From NCBI GenBank assembly GCA_947176505.1, contig CAMWQW010000001.1, positions 124,001 through 188,000 on the forward strand: a stretch of 64,000 bases of DNA, given 5' to 3'. Position numbers and translations under genes: made by a program. Positions 17,997-27,858 of the stretch are shown in pieces. The notes beneath the pieces were generated by a model, which saw only the letters and a list, made by a program, of their open reading frames with translations, was not told the origin of the DNA and searched no databases. Each line of letters starts with the position of its first letter. Position 1 is the stretch's first letter. This stretch comes from an uncultured Lachnospiraceae bacterium (GTDB lineage: Bacteria; Bacillota; Clostridia; Lachnospirales; Lachnospiraceae).

Positions 17997-18851
17997 CTAT
18001 AATTTGCCTAACTGATTTACTGCAATGTCCAGCGATTCATCATATGTGGTGATCACCTTTTGGTTACTGTCATACTGTCTCTGGATGGCAATCATGTTGA
18101 CCATCTCCGTCACTACGGACATATTCGCCATTTCCAATACTCCGGCATGAATATCTGCTTCCGCTTCCATCTCCGTTGCGCCCTCAATCGGCTGGAAGAA
18201 GTTCTCGCCGTAACGCTCCAGATAATTATAATCTTCAAAATCCGTCAATCCAATGGTCGCCACCTGCACGCCGTCCTGTGTAATATTACCAGCCTGATCA
18301 ATGCTTACGGGCAGCGCCGTGTTCATTCTGATCCGACGCCCGTTCTCATCCAAAACAAAATCGCCGTCCTGCGTTACCAGATAACCCTGCCGGTCCATCG
18401 CAAAATTGCCGTCTCTCGTATATTTGGTGGACGTCTCGTCTGCCTTATTCGTGTATTCTACTGCAAAGAAACCGTTACCGGAAATCGCAAGGTCGAGCGG
18501 GTTATTCGTCACCTTCATGGGACCCTCTGAATAATCCACATAATTCTCACCGATTTTAACACCCAAGTTCATGCCCACTCGCGTGACTCTATTCTCCAGA
18601 TAATCCTCATTCGCCTCATTGTTCAATTCATTTTCATCGACGCCTTTCGGAGTACTGATCAATTTCGGAATATTGCCCGCTTCAGATAAATCCTTAATCT
18701 TATATGCCAGCACACTGTCAAACGCCTGACTCGTAGTGCCTTCTTTCTTGAAGCCGTTGGTGTCCGCATTCGCCAGATTGTTAGTCAAAACATCCATTCT
18801 GTGCTGCTCGTTAATCATTCCCGTGTACGCCGTATACAATCCTTTAAGCAT
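17997..18851 (-). CDS. flgF: Flagellar basal-body rod protein FlgF (FlhO-like)
   Basis: The 284-residue protein begins MLKGLYTAYTGMINEQHRMD, followed by LTNNLANADTNGFKKEG, the conserved rod protein signature. It ends with the family's C-terminal helix (MVNMIAIQRQYDSNQKVIT). It is a proximal rod component. It sits 15 bases after mbl and 12 bases before flgG, the same gene order as B. subtilis mbl-flhO-flhP. Assignment as FlgF rather than a second FlgG rests on order and sequence length. Confidence 0.88.
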   Translation of the reverse strand: MLKGLYTAYTGMINEQHRMDVLTNNLANADTNGFKKEGTTSQAFDSVLAYKIKDLSEAGNIPKLISTPKGVDENELNNEANEDYLENRVTRVGMNLGVKIGENYVDYSEGPMKVTNNPLDLAISGNGFFAVEYTNKADETSTKYTRDGNFAMDRQGYLVTQDGDFVLDENGRRIRMNTALPVSIDQAGNITQDGVQVATIGLTDFEDYNYLERYGENFFQPIEGATEMEAEADIHAGVLEMANMSVVTEMVNMIAIQRQYDSNQKVITTYDESLDIAVNQLGKL

Positions 18852-18866
18852 AATCTTCTGCCTCTC

Positions 18867-19859
18867 TTAATCCTCGCGGTATCCCGCTAAAAATTCTACA
18901 TACTTGCCCGTACCGACAGCAACTGCCGTCATCGGGTCTTCCGCTGTCATCGTATTGATTCCGGTCTTGGCTGCAATCAAATCTTCCAATCCCCTCAGCA
19001 GACTTCCGCCACCGGTAAGTACAATCCCTCTGTCAGCAATATCAGCCGCCAGTTCCGGAGGTGTTTTCTCCAAAACGCTGTGAATCGTCTCAACAATCTG
19101 GACAGTTGTCTCATGAAGCGCTTCCTCAGTCTCCTCTGACGATACCTTAACGGTCCGGGGAAGTCCCGTGACCAGATTACGTCCTCTGACATCCATATAG
19201 TCTACTTCCGGTCGCTTAAACGCCGAACCAATCTTTATTTTCAAATCCTCTGCCGTTCTTTCACCAATCAGCAAATTATGTTTCTTACGCATATAACGCA
19301 CGATTGCTTCGTCAAAATCGTCTCCGGCAATCTTAATGGATGCGCTGACAACCGTACCGCCTAGTGAAATAACGGCTATATCAGATGTTCCGCCGCCGAT
19401 ATCAACAATCATATTACCACACGGTTTAGAAATATCTATTCCCGCACCGATTGCAGCCGCAATAGGCTCCTCTATAATAGATACCTCTCTGGCGCCTGCC
19501 TGATATGTTGCATCCTCAACTGCCTTCTTCTCAACTTCTGTAACGCCGCTTGGCACACATACTGCTATGCGCGGTTTTCGAAATGTCTTCTTACCAAGAG
19601 CTTTCTGAATAAAATATTTCATCATCTTCTCGGTAACCTGATAATCAGAGATAACGCCCTGACGAAGCGGTCTGACGGCAACAATATTGCCCGGTGTTCT
19701 TCCGAGCATCAATCTCGCGTCCTCACCAATCGCTTTAATCTTGTTCGTATCTCTATCAAAAGCTACAACGGAGGGCTCTTTTAATACTACTCCTTTGCCC
19801 CTGATGTAGACCAATATGCTGGCTGTTCCCAAATCAATCCCGATATCCGTATACTGCAT
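18867..19859 (-). CDS. mbl: MreB-like actin homologue Mbl
   Basis: MreB/Mbl filaments position the cell wall synthesis machinery along the cell side. The 330-residue protein begins MQYTDIGIDLGTASILVYIRG. It has the actin-fold phosphate loops GIDLGTAS and VDIGGGTSDIAVIS (about residue 160), and the adenosine motif VLTGGGSLLRGLE (about 285). ATG 19859 is chosen because it gives the family N terminus, with AAAGGGG upstream. It heads the operon with flgF-flgG-flgJ and has a strong promoter at 20006-20033. That operon position identifies it as Mbl rather than MreB of the mre cluster. Confidence 0.93.
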   Translation of the reverse strand: MQYTDIGIDLGTASILVYIRGKGVVLKEPSVVAFDRDTNKIKAIGEDARLMLGRTPGNIVAVRPLRQGVISDYQVTEKMMKYFIQKALGKKTFRKPRIAVCVPSGVTEVEKKAVEDATYQAGAREVSIIEEPIAAAIGAGIDISKPCGNMIVDIGGGTSDIAVISLGGTVVSASIKIAGDDFDEAIVRYMRKKHNLLIGERTAEDLKIKIGSAFKRPEVDYMDVRGRNLVTGLPRTVKVSSEETEEALHETTVQIVETIHSVLEKTPPELAADIADRGIVLTGGGSLLRGLEDLIAAKTGINTMTAEDPMTAVAVGTGKYVEFLAGYRED

Positions 19860-20005
19860 TCCCTTTGATCCCCTTTCTCGTGGTCTCTCTATAATAATTT
19901 CCAATTGCGGTCAAACTAAACATCAATATGATTTTGCGCCCAAATTTCTCGGTTTTCCGAACATTATCACGTAGTTCTCAGAAAATAGCGCAATACGCTG
20001 GATAT

Positions 20006-20033
20006 ATTATAACCTAAAGAAATGGTTTTTCAA
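20006..20033 (-). promoter_or_regulatory. Sigma-A promoter of mbl operon
   Basis: On the minus strand TTGAAA (20028-20033) and a perfect TATAAT (20006-20011) are separated by 16 bases. The leader to the mbl ATG is about 140 bases. The gap between mbl and the next gene upstream holds this promoter, a terminator, and nothing else I can identify. Confidence 0.8.
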
Positions 20034-20054
20034 AGGCTTTTATTGATTTTTTTG

Positions 20055-20106
20055 AAAAAAATGAAAAACACCAAAAGCAGAACGGTTCCTTCCGTCCTGT
20101 TTTTGG
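20055..20106 (-). terminator. Rho-independent terminator of the 20252-20854 gene
   Basis: CCAAAAGCAGAACGG pairs with CCGTCCTGTTTTTGG, with one mismatch and a GU pair, around a 6-base loop. On the minus strand TGTTTTTCATTTTTTTC follows. It insulates the mbl promoter from upstream transcription. Confidence 0.78.
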
Positions 20107-20251
20107 CATCCGTGCCGTTCGATTTTTTTATCGGATAGTCTCTCGTTTTTCTTAACCCCTATTTACAGGAAATATTTACCAAACTTTTTCCTGTGCAATA
20201 AAAGTCCACTCTCCACTTATTCAAATATCTTCTGGCAGAAATGTACAAATC

Positions 20252-20854
20252 TCATATTCGTAAGTCTATCGGTGTATATATTTTCTCCTGTATCTGCTCC
20301 TCTATCTGGTCCTGTACTTGTTCCTCTATGGATTTCATTTCAGGAATGTCAGTCATTTGTGCAGCTCCGGCTTGGTCAAGGTTTTCCGTGTTGATTGTAT
20401 CTTGTAATTCCTCCTGTATTTCGGCGACTTCATCCATCACCTCATCTATCATTTCATCCAACATGCCTTTCTCGATTCCCAGCGCTTCTTCCGCCATATC
20501 TTCCAGCCTCTCCTCAGCTGTCTTCGGCTCTGTTTTCTCTATCGCCTCGGCAATCTTCTCGGCACGTTCCCGTGACTCATCCATAATGTGCATCATCTGT
20601 TCACTGTTATAAGCCGCTTTTGCCTCAGCGATCTGGTCCTCGTAAGAATGGAACATCTCGAGCTTCTTGGCTATATCTTCCACGGTCTCACATTTCATAT
20701 TCTTCAGATTGTCCTTCTGATGCTCGAAAAAAGCAATCTTGTTGTCACGCTCTTCCTGCCGCTGCATTCTCTGCTGCGTGCTCTTTAAGCCGCTGCCTCC
20801 TGTCACCATGCCGTTCAAAATAGAACTACTCAGTCTCTGTATATTGATGTTCAT
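20252..20854 (-). CDS. Coiled-coil protein of unknown function upstream of mbl
   Basis: I do not recognise this 200-residue protein. It begins MNINIQRLSSSILNGM. Long Glu/Lys/Gln-rich helices follow (for example RMQRQEERDNKIAFFEHQ), and a Met/Glu/Asp-rich C-terminal region ends EEQIQEKIYTPIDLRI. It has no signal peptide, membrane helix or cysteine pattern, and most of it should be coiled coil. ATG 20854 is chosen for AGGAG 9 bases upstream; the open frame continues upstream without plausible coding character. It has its own terminator and lies between uvrA and the mbl-flagellar operon. Function could be structural or flagellar, by position only. Confidence 0.75.
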   Translation of the reverse strand: MNINIQRLSSSILNGMVTGGSGLKSTQQRMQRQEERDNKIAFFEHQKDNLKNMKCETVEDIAKKLEMFHSYEDQIAEAKAAYNSEQMMHIMDESRERAEKIAEAIEKTEPKTAEERLEDMAEEALGIEKGMLDEMIDEVMDEVAEIQEELQDTINTENLDQAGAAQMTDIPEMKSIEEQVQDQIEEQIQEKIYTPIDLRI

Positions 20855-21020
20855 AGGCTTGTTCTCCTGTTGATTGCATATTTGTACTATATAATATATC
20901 GTCAAAAAACAAGAGACATCCAGACTCATACAGATAATTTCATAACAATTTCTGGCTGTTTCACGGCATTTTCGGCTAATCGACCGCCTCAAAAGACAAT
21001 CTGCACGCGAAGAATCCTTT

Positions 21021-23894
21021 CTATTCTTTATGCAGATTCCGTGCATACTTGTCCAGCATCTTTTTCACATAAATACCCGTATACGACTCCGGATTCTCGG
21101 CAACCTGTTCCGGTGTCCCTTGCGCAATAACGGTTCCTCCGCCGTCACCGCCCTCAGGTCCCATGTCGATAATATAATCTGCAGTCTTAATCACATCCAG
21201 ATTGTGCTCAATAACTACCACCGTGTTACCGCCCTCAGCTAATTTATGCAAAATATCCACGAGCTTATGCACATCCGCAAAGTGAAGTCCCGTAGTAGGT
21301 TCATCCAAAATATAAATGGTCTTACCAGTACTACGCTTACTCAATTCCGTCGCCAGTTTGATGCGTTGTGCCTCTCCGCCGGACAGTGTAGTGGACGGCT
21401 GTCCCAGCTTCACATAGGACAATCCTACATCATATAGTGTCTCGATTTTACGGCGGATAGAGGGAAGATTCTCAAAAAACGGTACTGCCTCTTCCACCGT
21501 CATATCAAGCACGTCAAAAATACTCTTCCCCTTATACTTGACTTCCAGCGTCTCTCTGTTGTAACGCTTTCCTCCGCACACTTCGCAAGGCACATAAACG
21601 TCCGGAAGAAAATGCATTTCTATCTTAATAATACCATCGCCACCACACGCTTCACATCGTCCGCCTTTGACATTGAAGCTGAACCGTCCCTTTTTATATC
21701 CCCTCGCTTTCGCATCCTGTGTCGAGGCAAACAAATCTCTGATCTGGTCAAACACTCCCGTGTAAGTAGCCGGATTTGATCTGGGGGTCCTGCCGATAGG
21801 TGACTGATCGATATCAATCACCTTATCCAGTTGGTCTATTCCTTCAATCTTCGTATGCTTCCCCGGAATACAGCGCGCCCTGTTTAAGTCTCTCGCCAAA
21901 TGTTTATAGAGAATCTCATTGACCAACGAACTTTTACCCGAACCGGACACTCCGGTCACACACGTCATAATCCCCAACGGGATTTTTACGTTTATCTTCT
22001 TTAAATTGTTTTCTTCTGCACCCTTAACGACTAAATATCCCGCAGGCTTTCTCCGTTTATCCGGAACCGGAATTTGAATCTTACCGCTGAGATATTGTCC
22101 CGTGACAGATTCTTCCACCTGCATAATTTCCTGCGCTGTACCCTGTGCTACCACCTCGCCGCCATGAGAACCCGCTCCCGGTCCGATATCCACAACATGG
22201 TCCGCCGCCAGCATCGTATCCTCATCATGCTCCACTACAATAAGTGTATTACCCAAATCTTTCAGATTCTTAAGCGCCGCAATCAACTTGTCGTTATCTC
22301 TCTGATGCAGTCCGATACTCGGCTCATCCAGAATATAGCAGACGCCCACCAGCCCTGAACCTATCTGCGTCGCCAGACGGATGCGTTGTGCCTCACCTCC
22401 GGAAAGACTTCCCGTCGCACGGGACAAAGACAAATATTCCAGCCCTACTTCCATCAAAAAACCGACCCTCGCGCGGATTTCCTTCAATATCCGCTTACCA
22501 ATCAACTCCTGCTGCCGTGTCAGCTTCATATCACCGATAAAAGCATGAAGCTTGTTAATCGACATAGAAGTAATCTCATAAATGTTCTTATCGCAAACCG
22601 TTACTGCGAGAGAGTCTTTCTTCAAACGCATACCCTTACATTCTTTACACGGAGTAATGCGCATATAGCTTTCATATTCCTGCTTAATCAAATCAGAACC
22701 CGTCTCACGGTATTTCCGCTCCATGTTCTTAATCAGTCCCTCAAAAGCAATCGGATATACACCTTTGCCGCGCTGCCCTTCATAATGCACTTCAACTTTC
22801 CTACCGTCAGTACCGTAGCAAATGACATCCTGTGCCTTCTGTGAAAGCTGCTCATAAGGCGTGTCCATACTAAACTTGTATTCTTTGGCAAGTGCCTGAA
22901 GAACTGCATTCGTAAAGCTGCCCTCGTCACCGCTGGACTGCCACCCCATGGAGCAGATTGCCCCTTCATGCAGACTGAGGCTCTTGTCCGGAATCATCAA
23001 ATCTATGTCAAACTCCATCTTATAGCCCAATCCGAAGCATTCCGGACAAGCGCCGAACGGATTGTTGAAGGAAAAGCTCCTCGGTTCAATTTCTCCGATG
23101 CTGATTCCACAATCCGGGCAGGCAAAATTCTGGCTGAAGTTAATAGGCTCACCGTCGATCACATCCAGAATCATCAACCCCTCCGCCAGTGCAAAAACAT
23201 TCTCGATAGAATCTGTCAGACGTCTCTCAATTCCTTCCTTGACTACAAGCCGGTCCACAATAATTTCTATGTTATGTTTGATATTTTTTTCCATAGGAAT
23301 CTCTTCGGACAAGTCATACATATTGCCATCCACGCGTACACGGACATATCCGCTCTTCTTTGCACGTTCAAACACTTTGGCGTGTTCGCCCTTTCTGCCG
23401 CGCACAACCGGAGCGAGCAGCTGTACTTTTGTTCCTTCTGGCATAGTCAATATCTGGTCTACAATCTGATCTACCGTCTGTCTCTTAATCTCTCTGCCGC
23501 ACTTTGGACAATGCGGGATACCGATTCTCGCATACAACAATCTGAAGTAATCATATATCTCCGTCACCGTTCCAACCGTAGAACGAGGATTTCTGTTAGT
23601 CGATTTCTGATCGATGGAAATCGCCGGAGACAATCCTTCTATCTTCTCCACGTTCGGCTTCTCCATCTGTCCTAAAAACTGCCTTGCATAAGAAGACAAG
23701 GATTCCATATATCTTCTCTGCCCCTCTGCATAAATCGTATCAAAAGCAAGTGAGGATTTACCGGAACCGGACAGTCCTGTAAGGACTACAAACTCATTCC
23801 TCGGAATATCCACATTCAAGTTCTTTAAATTATGTTCGTTTGCCCCGCGAATCTTAATGTAATCCCTCGGACGCATCTTAATTGTGTCTGACAT
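21021..23894 (-). CDS. uvrA: Excinuclease ABC subunit A
   Basis: UvrA finds DNA damage and loads UvrB in nucleotide excision repair. The 957-residue protein has two ABC-type ATPase halves. Walker A motifs are [12 protein letters not shown] (near residue 31) and [12 protein letters not shown] (near 640). ABC signatures are [12 protein letters not shown] and [12 protein letters not shown]. Zinc fingers include CPKCG and a CEACGGDG region paired with CEVCGG. Length is typical. It follows uvrB by 81 bases and shares its LexA-controlled promoter. Confidence 0.97.
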   Translation of the reverse strand: MSDTIKMRPRDYIKIRGANEHNLKNLNVDIPRNEFVVLTGLSGSGKSSLAFDTIYAEGQRRYMESLSSYARQFLGQMEKPNVEKIEGLSPAISIDQKSTNRNPRSTVGTVTEIYDYFRLLYARIGIPHCPKCGREIKRQTVDQIVDQILTMPEGTKVQLLAPVVRGRKGEHAKVFERAKKSGYVRVRVDGNMYDLSEEIPMEKNIKHNIEIIVDRLVVKEGIERRLTDSIENVFALAEGLMILDVIDGEPINFSQNFACPDCGISIGEIEPRSFSFNNPFGACPECFGLGYKMEFDIDLMIPDKSLSLHEGAICSMGWQSSGDEGSFTNAVLQALAKEYKFSMDTPYEQLSQKAQDVICYGTDGRKVEVHYEGQRGKGVYPIAFEGLIKNMERKYRETGSDLIKQEYESYMRITPCKECKGMRLKKDSLAVTVCDKNIYEITSMSINKLHAFIGDMKLTRQQELIGKRILKEIRARVGFLMEVGLEYLSLSRATGSLSGGEAQRIRLATQIGSGLVGVCYILDEPSIGLHQRDNDKLIAALKNLKDLGNTLIVVEHDEDTMLAADHVVDIGPGAGSHGGEVVAQGTAQEIMQVEESVTGQYLSGKIQIPVPDKRRKPAGYLVVKGAEENNLKKINVKIPLGIMTCVTGVSGSGKSSLVNEILYKHLARDLNRARCIPGKHTKIEGIDQLDKVIDIDQSPIGRTPRSNPATYTGVFDQIRDLFASTQDAKARGYKKGRFSFNVKGGRCEACGGDGIIKIEMHFLPDVYVPCEVCGGKRYNRETLEVKYKGKSIFDVLDMTVEEAVPFFENLPSIRRKIETLYDVGLSYVKLGQPSTTLSGGEAQRIKLATELSKRSTGKTIYILDEPTTGLHFADVHKLVDILHKLAEGGNTVVVIEHNLDVIKTADYIIDMGPEGGDGGGTVIAQGTPEQVAENPESYTGIYVKKMLDKYARNLHKE

Positions 23895-23975
23895 GTTATC
23901 CTCCTGTACAATAGTTCATATATTTATATTGTATCCAAATCGGCTATACCAGCTTTCTTCGCACATGCTCAACTA

Positions 23976-25961
23976 CTACTTATCAAAGTCACGCAATTTC
24001 CCCTTCAAATCCGTCATCCGGTCGCGCAGCTCCGCAGCCGCCTCGAAGTTCAAGTCTGCAGCCGCCTTCTTCATCTGCTTCTCCACTTCTTTGATAAGCT
24101 TCTCCAGTTCCTGTCTGCTCATGGATTCAGGGTCTTTCTCAAAGCGCATCTTTTCTTTCTCAATGGTCTTAGAAATGCTGATAAGATCCCTGACTGCCTT
24201 CTGAATCGTCTGTGGTGTAATCCCATGCTCTTCATTATACCGTTGCTGTATCTCACGTCTTCGGTTTGTCTCTGTGATGGCAGCGCGCATAGAATCCGTC
24301 ATATTATCCGCATACATGACGACACGTCCTTCTGCATTACGCGCAGCGCGGCCAATCGTCTGAATCAGCGAAGTCTCCGAACGCAGAAAGCCCTCCTTAT
24401 CCGCATCCAATATTGCCACCAGCGATATCTCCGGTATATCCAGTCCTTCCCTTAACAGATTGATGCCCACAAGCACATCGAAGACATCCAGACGCATATC
24501 GCGGATTATCTCCGCACGTTCCAACGTGTCAATATCGGAATGCAGATATTTCACCCGAATGTCCACTTCTTTCATGTAATCCGTCAAATCTTCCGCCATA
24601 CGTTTCGTAAGTGTTGTGACCAGTACTTTATGATGCTTGGCAACTTCCTTATTAACTTCCGAAATCAAATCATCAATCTGTCCCTCAACAGGTCGCACTT
24701 CCACTTCCGGGTCAAGCAGACCTGTAGGTCTGATAATCTGTTCCGTGCGGAACAGTTCATGTGCCGCCTCGTAATCGGATGGTGTTGCGGACACAAAGAG
24801 CATCTGGTCTATATGCTGCTCAAACTCTCCGAAATTAAGAGGTCTGTTATCCAGCGCAGACGGCAGTCTGAACCCATAATCTACCAATGTGTTCTTACGC
24901 GACCTGTCTCCTGCAAACATACCGCGTATCTGCGGAATCGTCATATGAGACTCATCTATGATAATCAGAAAATCATCATTAAAATAGTCCAGCAAGGTAA
25001 AGGGCGGTTCCCCCTCCGGCATACCGTTCAAATGCCGTGAATAATTCTCTATGCCGGAGCAAAATCCGGTCTCTCGCATCATCTCGACATCAAAATTCGT
25101 TCTCTCCGAGATACGCTGCGCTTCAAGCAGCTTGTCCTCTCCCTTAAAATACTTTACCCGCTCTTCTAATTCCTTCTCAATTTCCCGGCAGGCAATATTA
25201 ATTTTCTCCTGCGGCACAACATAATGAGATGCCGGATATATCATCACATGTTCCAATGTCGCATGCACCTGCCCTGTCAACGGATCCGTCTGTGCAATAC
25301 GGTCTATCTCATCTCCGAAAAATTCAATACGAATCAAATAATCTCCGCCCTGAGCCGGATAAACTTCTACCACATCACCTCGCACGCGGAAGCAACAACG
25401 TCCCAAATCCATGTCATTACGGTCGTACTGCATCTCTATCAGTCCTCGTATCACATCATCCCTGTCGCGCTGCATTCCGGGTCTGAGCGACATACTCATA
25501 CCCGCATATTCTTCAGGACTTCCCAATCCATAAATACAAGACACACTCGCCACCACTACCACATCTTTGCGTTCCGTCAAGGATGCCGTCGCCGACAGTC
25601 TCAATTTATCTATTTCATCATTGATGGATGAGTCCTTGGCGATATACGTATCTGTCGAAGGCACATAAGCCTCCGGCTGGTAATAATCGTAGTATGACAC
25701 AAAATACTCTACCGCATTTTCAGGGAAAAATTCTTTGAATTCACCATATAACTGTCCCGCAAGAGTCTTGTTATGCGCAATCACGAGGGTCGGCTTATTA
25801 AGCGCCTGAATAATATTTGCCATCGTAAAAGTTTTACCCGAACCGGTAACACCAAGTAACGTTTGAAACTGGTTCCCCTCTTTGAATCCCTTGACAAGAG
25901 CTTCTATTGCCTGCGGCTGATCGCCGGTAGGCTGGTATTCACTGTGCAGTTTAAAGTCCAT
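23976..25961 (-). CDS. uvrB: Excinuclease ABC subunit B
   Basis: UvrB verifies the lesion and recruits UvrC for incision. The 661-residue protein starts [20 protein letters not shown]. It has Walker [14 protein letters not shown] (about residue 39-51), the beta-hairpin region [18 protein letters not shown] (about 90-107), Walker B DESH, and helicase motif [11 protein letters not shown]-terminal UVR domain contains [14 protein letters not shown] and normally binds UvrC. It is first in uvrB-uvrA, preceded by an extended -10 promoter and a perfect SOS box. Confidence 0.97.
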   Translation of the reverse strand: MDFKLHSEYQPTGDQPQAIEALVKGFKEGNQFQTLLGVTGSGKTFTMANIIQALNKPTLVIAHNKTLAGQLYGEFKEFFPENAVEYFVSYYDYYQPEAYVPSTDTYIAKDSSINDEIDKLRLSATASLTERKDVVVVASVSCIYGLGSPEEYAGMSMSLRPGMQRDRDDVIRGLIEMQYDRNDMDLGRCCFRVRGDVVEVYPAQGGDYLIRIEFFGDEIDRIAQTDPLTGQVHATLEHVMIYPASHYVVPQEKINIACREIEKELEERVKYFKGEDKLLEAQRISERTNFDVEMMRETGFCSGIENYSRHLNGMPEGEPPFTLLDYFNDDFLIIIDESHMTIPQIRGMFAGDRSRKNTLVDYGFRLPSALDNRPLNFGEFEQHIDQMLFVSATPSDYEAAHELFRTEQIIRPTGLLDPEVEVRPVEGQIDDLISEVNKEVAKHHKVLVTTLTKRMAEDLTDYMKEVDIRVKYLHSDIDTLERAEIIRDMRLDVFDVLVGINLLREGLDIPEISLVAILDADKEGFLRSETSLIQTIGRAARNAEGRVVMYADNMTDSMRAAITETNRRREIQQRYNEEHGITPQTIQKAVRDLISISKTIEKEKMRFEKDPESMSRQELEKLIKEVEKQMKKAAADLNFEAAAELRDRMTDLKGKLRDFDK

Positions 25962-26046
25962 AAGGTAAAATCACCTCCGATTATCCAATGCGAGCAACGC
26001 ACTTACATAGCAAAGACCCTGTTTATCCTATACAAATGCAGTTTTG

Positions 26047-26075
26047 ATTATAGCATACCGATATAGATTTGTACA
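26047..26075 (-). promoter_or_regulatory. Promoter of uvrB-uvrA
   Basis: On the minus strand TGTACA (26070-26075), a 17-base spacer and TATAAT (26047-26052) are found. TG at the extended -10 position reads TGCTATAAT. The leader to the uvrB ATG is about 80 bases. Confidence 0.7.
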
Positions 26076-26084
26076 GCAATTTTT

Positions 26085-26098
26085 AGAACATTTGTTCT
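26085..26098. promoter_or_regulatory. LexA (SOS) operator for uvrB-uvrA
   Basis: The 14-base sequence AGAACATTTGTTCT is a near-perfect inverted repeat matching the Gram-positive LexA box core GAAC-N4-GTTC. It lies 9 bases upstream of the uvrB -35 element. A box there would allow LexA to block RNA polymerase until DNA damage. Confidence 0.8.
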
Positions 26099-26176
26099 TA
26101 TTTATTGCGCATATAAAAATGTAAATATGGAAAAAATTTCATAACATTATATAATGTTTCATAATGCAACTCTCAG

Positions 26177-26205
26177 TTGATAGTTTAGACAATGGGATTG
26201 ATAGT
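26177..26205. promoter_or_regulatory. Direct repeat upstream of the XRE gene, possible operator
   Basis: TTGATAGT occurs twice (26177-26184 and 26198-26205), 21 bases apart start to start, which is two helical turns. It lies about 90 bases upstream of the XRE-type gene at 26292. Autoregulation through these sites is an inference. The rest of the divergent intergenic region (25962-26291) holds the uvrB promoter and LexA box. Confidence 0.3.
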
Positions 26206-26291
26206 ATGCAACCGCCTTTATTGATATACTTTACCTACAGAAAATAAATTGTGTTACAAGCTGCGTGTAAAAGAAAAAGGAGGAAATGAAG

Positions 26292-26771
26292 ATGATGAAT
26301 CTATCGAACAAAATTTATGAAATGAGAAAGGCCCAAGGATTATCGCAAGAGCAACTTGCCGAAAAACTGGGTGTCTCTCGACAATCTGTCTCAAAATGGG
26401 AATCAGGAGAAGCCATTCCTGAATTAGAAAGGCTGGTCACAATGAGCAAAATTTTCAATGTTACTACCGACTATCTACTCAAAGAAAGCGACGTGGATGA
26501 GTTAACCATCCGCACGGAAATGCTAGAGCGACAGCAACAAATGCTTTTGTCCGAAACAGAGAAAGCGGAGCGCAAGCGCTACCGCATTTTGAGTTGTACA
26601 GTTATTTATCTTATAGCCTATGCGATATTGATTGTTTTCCGATTTGCTTTATTCGATACCGCAATAGGTGACGCTTTTCCGGGACTAACGGGATATTTTG
26701 TCATTTTTATCATTGCCACAGCCATTGCAATAGCCGTCAATATGCATCATGACAAACGTGCGGGAGATTAA
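26292..26771 (+). CDS. XRE-family regulator with C-terminal membrane helices
   Basis: The 159-residue protein has an N-terminal Cro/CI-type helix-turn-helix (about residues 4-60) with the motif [22 protein letters not shown] short helical linker rich in Gln and Glu follows, then two hydrophobic segments (about 103-123 and 133-153). The layout suggests a membrane-tethered DNA-binding protein. Of three ATGs near the start, 26292 has the best spacing (8 bases) to AGGAGG. It is one of only four plus-strand genes, divergent from uvrB. Its target is unknown. Confidence 0.85.
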   Translation: MMNLSNKIYEMRKAQGLSQEQLAEKLGVSRQSVSKWESGEAIPELERLVTMSKIFNVTTDYLLKESDVDELTIRTEMLERQQQMLLSETEKAERKRYRILSCTVIYLIAYAILIVFRFALFDTAIGDAFPGLTGYFVIFIIATAIAIAVNMHHDKRAGD

Positions 26772-26779
26772 CTCCCGCA
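26759..26779 (+). terminator. Hairpin overlapping the stop codon of the XRE gene
   Basis: TGCGGGAG and CTCCCGCA form an 8-base-pair stem with a 5-base loop that contains part of the stop codon. The following TGTTCTTAT is only a weak T tract, so termination may be inefficient. Confidence 0.45.
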
Positions 26780-26886
26780 TGTTCTTATCCCGCGCCTAAA
26801 TAATTCTTTAGAACAATATGAAAATCTAACCCCGTTCCTTAAATTCTCTTTCTGAATAATATAACCCTATCCTACCTTCTGAGCAA

Positions 26887-27696
26887 TCAGCGTGTCCATA
26901 CAATGTTTATGTGGTATCCGCCGCTATTGCAGTCAAAAATCTCTTCCCGGCAGATATGGAACAGCCAGTCATGATAGCATTCAAACAATTCGCCCGAAAG
27001 CCACGGATGTCTCTTCTCTTCATCCCGTGTTTCATCCGGTGCACGTGTTATAAAAGGTTTCTGAACAAATACATTTAAGGCATTAATACCATTTTCTGTA
27101 GTATGCACCTTCATGCAGTCACAGAACTCTTTCCTGTCGGTATCCGGGAGAAAGTGAAGTACACCGCTGCTGAATATAATATCATACTCTGTATCAAGGC
27201 GGTAATCAAAAATATCAGCCTTAAAAAACCCGACTTCAACTTTATTATGTTCCGCAAGCTTTTTTGCTTTCTCAATTCCCTGCTCGGAAATGTCAAATGC
27301 AGTCACCGCATAACCGCACTTCGCAAAGAAAACGGCGTCCTTTCCTTCTCCGCAGCCGATGTCTAAAACACGATACGGCTTAATCGGCGGCAGAATCTTC
27401 ATAATATCATAACAAATGCGGTTCGGCATAAGCCCCCAATAATATTCCTCGGTGTTGTACCGCTTATCATAGTCTGTTACAACGCTGCTGTAACCAAGTA
27501 GCGCGTCAACCGTCGTATTAAGAGCCACTGCTAATTTCGGAAGCATCTCAATATCCGGATAGGCAGTGTTATTTTCCCACTTTGAAACTGCCTGAAACGA
27601 AATATTGAGGGATTTGGCAAGCTGGTTCTGCGTCAACCCCAGCTCCTTACGTCTTTTGCAGATTACTTCTCCTGTTTTAAGATTATCAATTCGCAT
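26887..27696 (-). CDS. XRE-type helix-turn-helix fused to SAM-dependent methyltransferase
   Basis: The 269-residue protein joins two domains. Residues about 1-68 form a Cro/CI-type HTH with GLTQNQLAKSLNISFQAVSKWE. Residues about 85-269 form a class I methyltransferase with motif I VLDIGCGEGKDAVFFA, motif II-like VTAFDIS, and an acidic motif KADIFDY. The C terminus (EEIFDCNSGGYHINIVW) resembles TehB-like methyltransferases. Substrate is unknown; TehB relatives methylate tellurite and other small molecules. AGGAGAAGG precedes the start. It lies between the other XRE gene and manC, and appears monocistronic. Confidence 0.85.
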   Translation of the reverse strand: MRIDNLKTGEVICKRRKELGLTQNQLAKSLNISFQAVSKWENNTAYPDIEMLPKLAVALNTTVDALLGYSSVVTDYDKRYNTEEYYWGLMPNRICYDIMKILPPIKPYRVLDIGCGEGKDAVFFAKCGYAVTAFDISEQGIEKAKKLAEHNKVEVGFFKADIFDYRLDTEYDIIFSSGVLHFLPDTDRKEFCDCMKVHTTENGINALNVFVQKPFITRAPDETRDEEKRHPWLSGELFECYHDWLFHICREEIFDCNSGGYHINIVWTR

Positions 27697-27858
27697 TGTC
27701 CTTCTCCTTTTCAGATGAAAATTTTTAACATAAATGCCTAATATTTCTCTGTCTTGTCTTCATCTTAAAACAAATGAGAAGCCGCCACAATAACGCATAA
27801 AGGGAGTAAGATATCCCGATTCATCTGATAGTTGAGTCATATGCGACACATCACCATC

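Noticed and set aside
22968-23675. 235-codon plus-strand ORF
   Set aside because: It is antisense to uvrA, which is complete with both ATPase halves.
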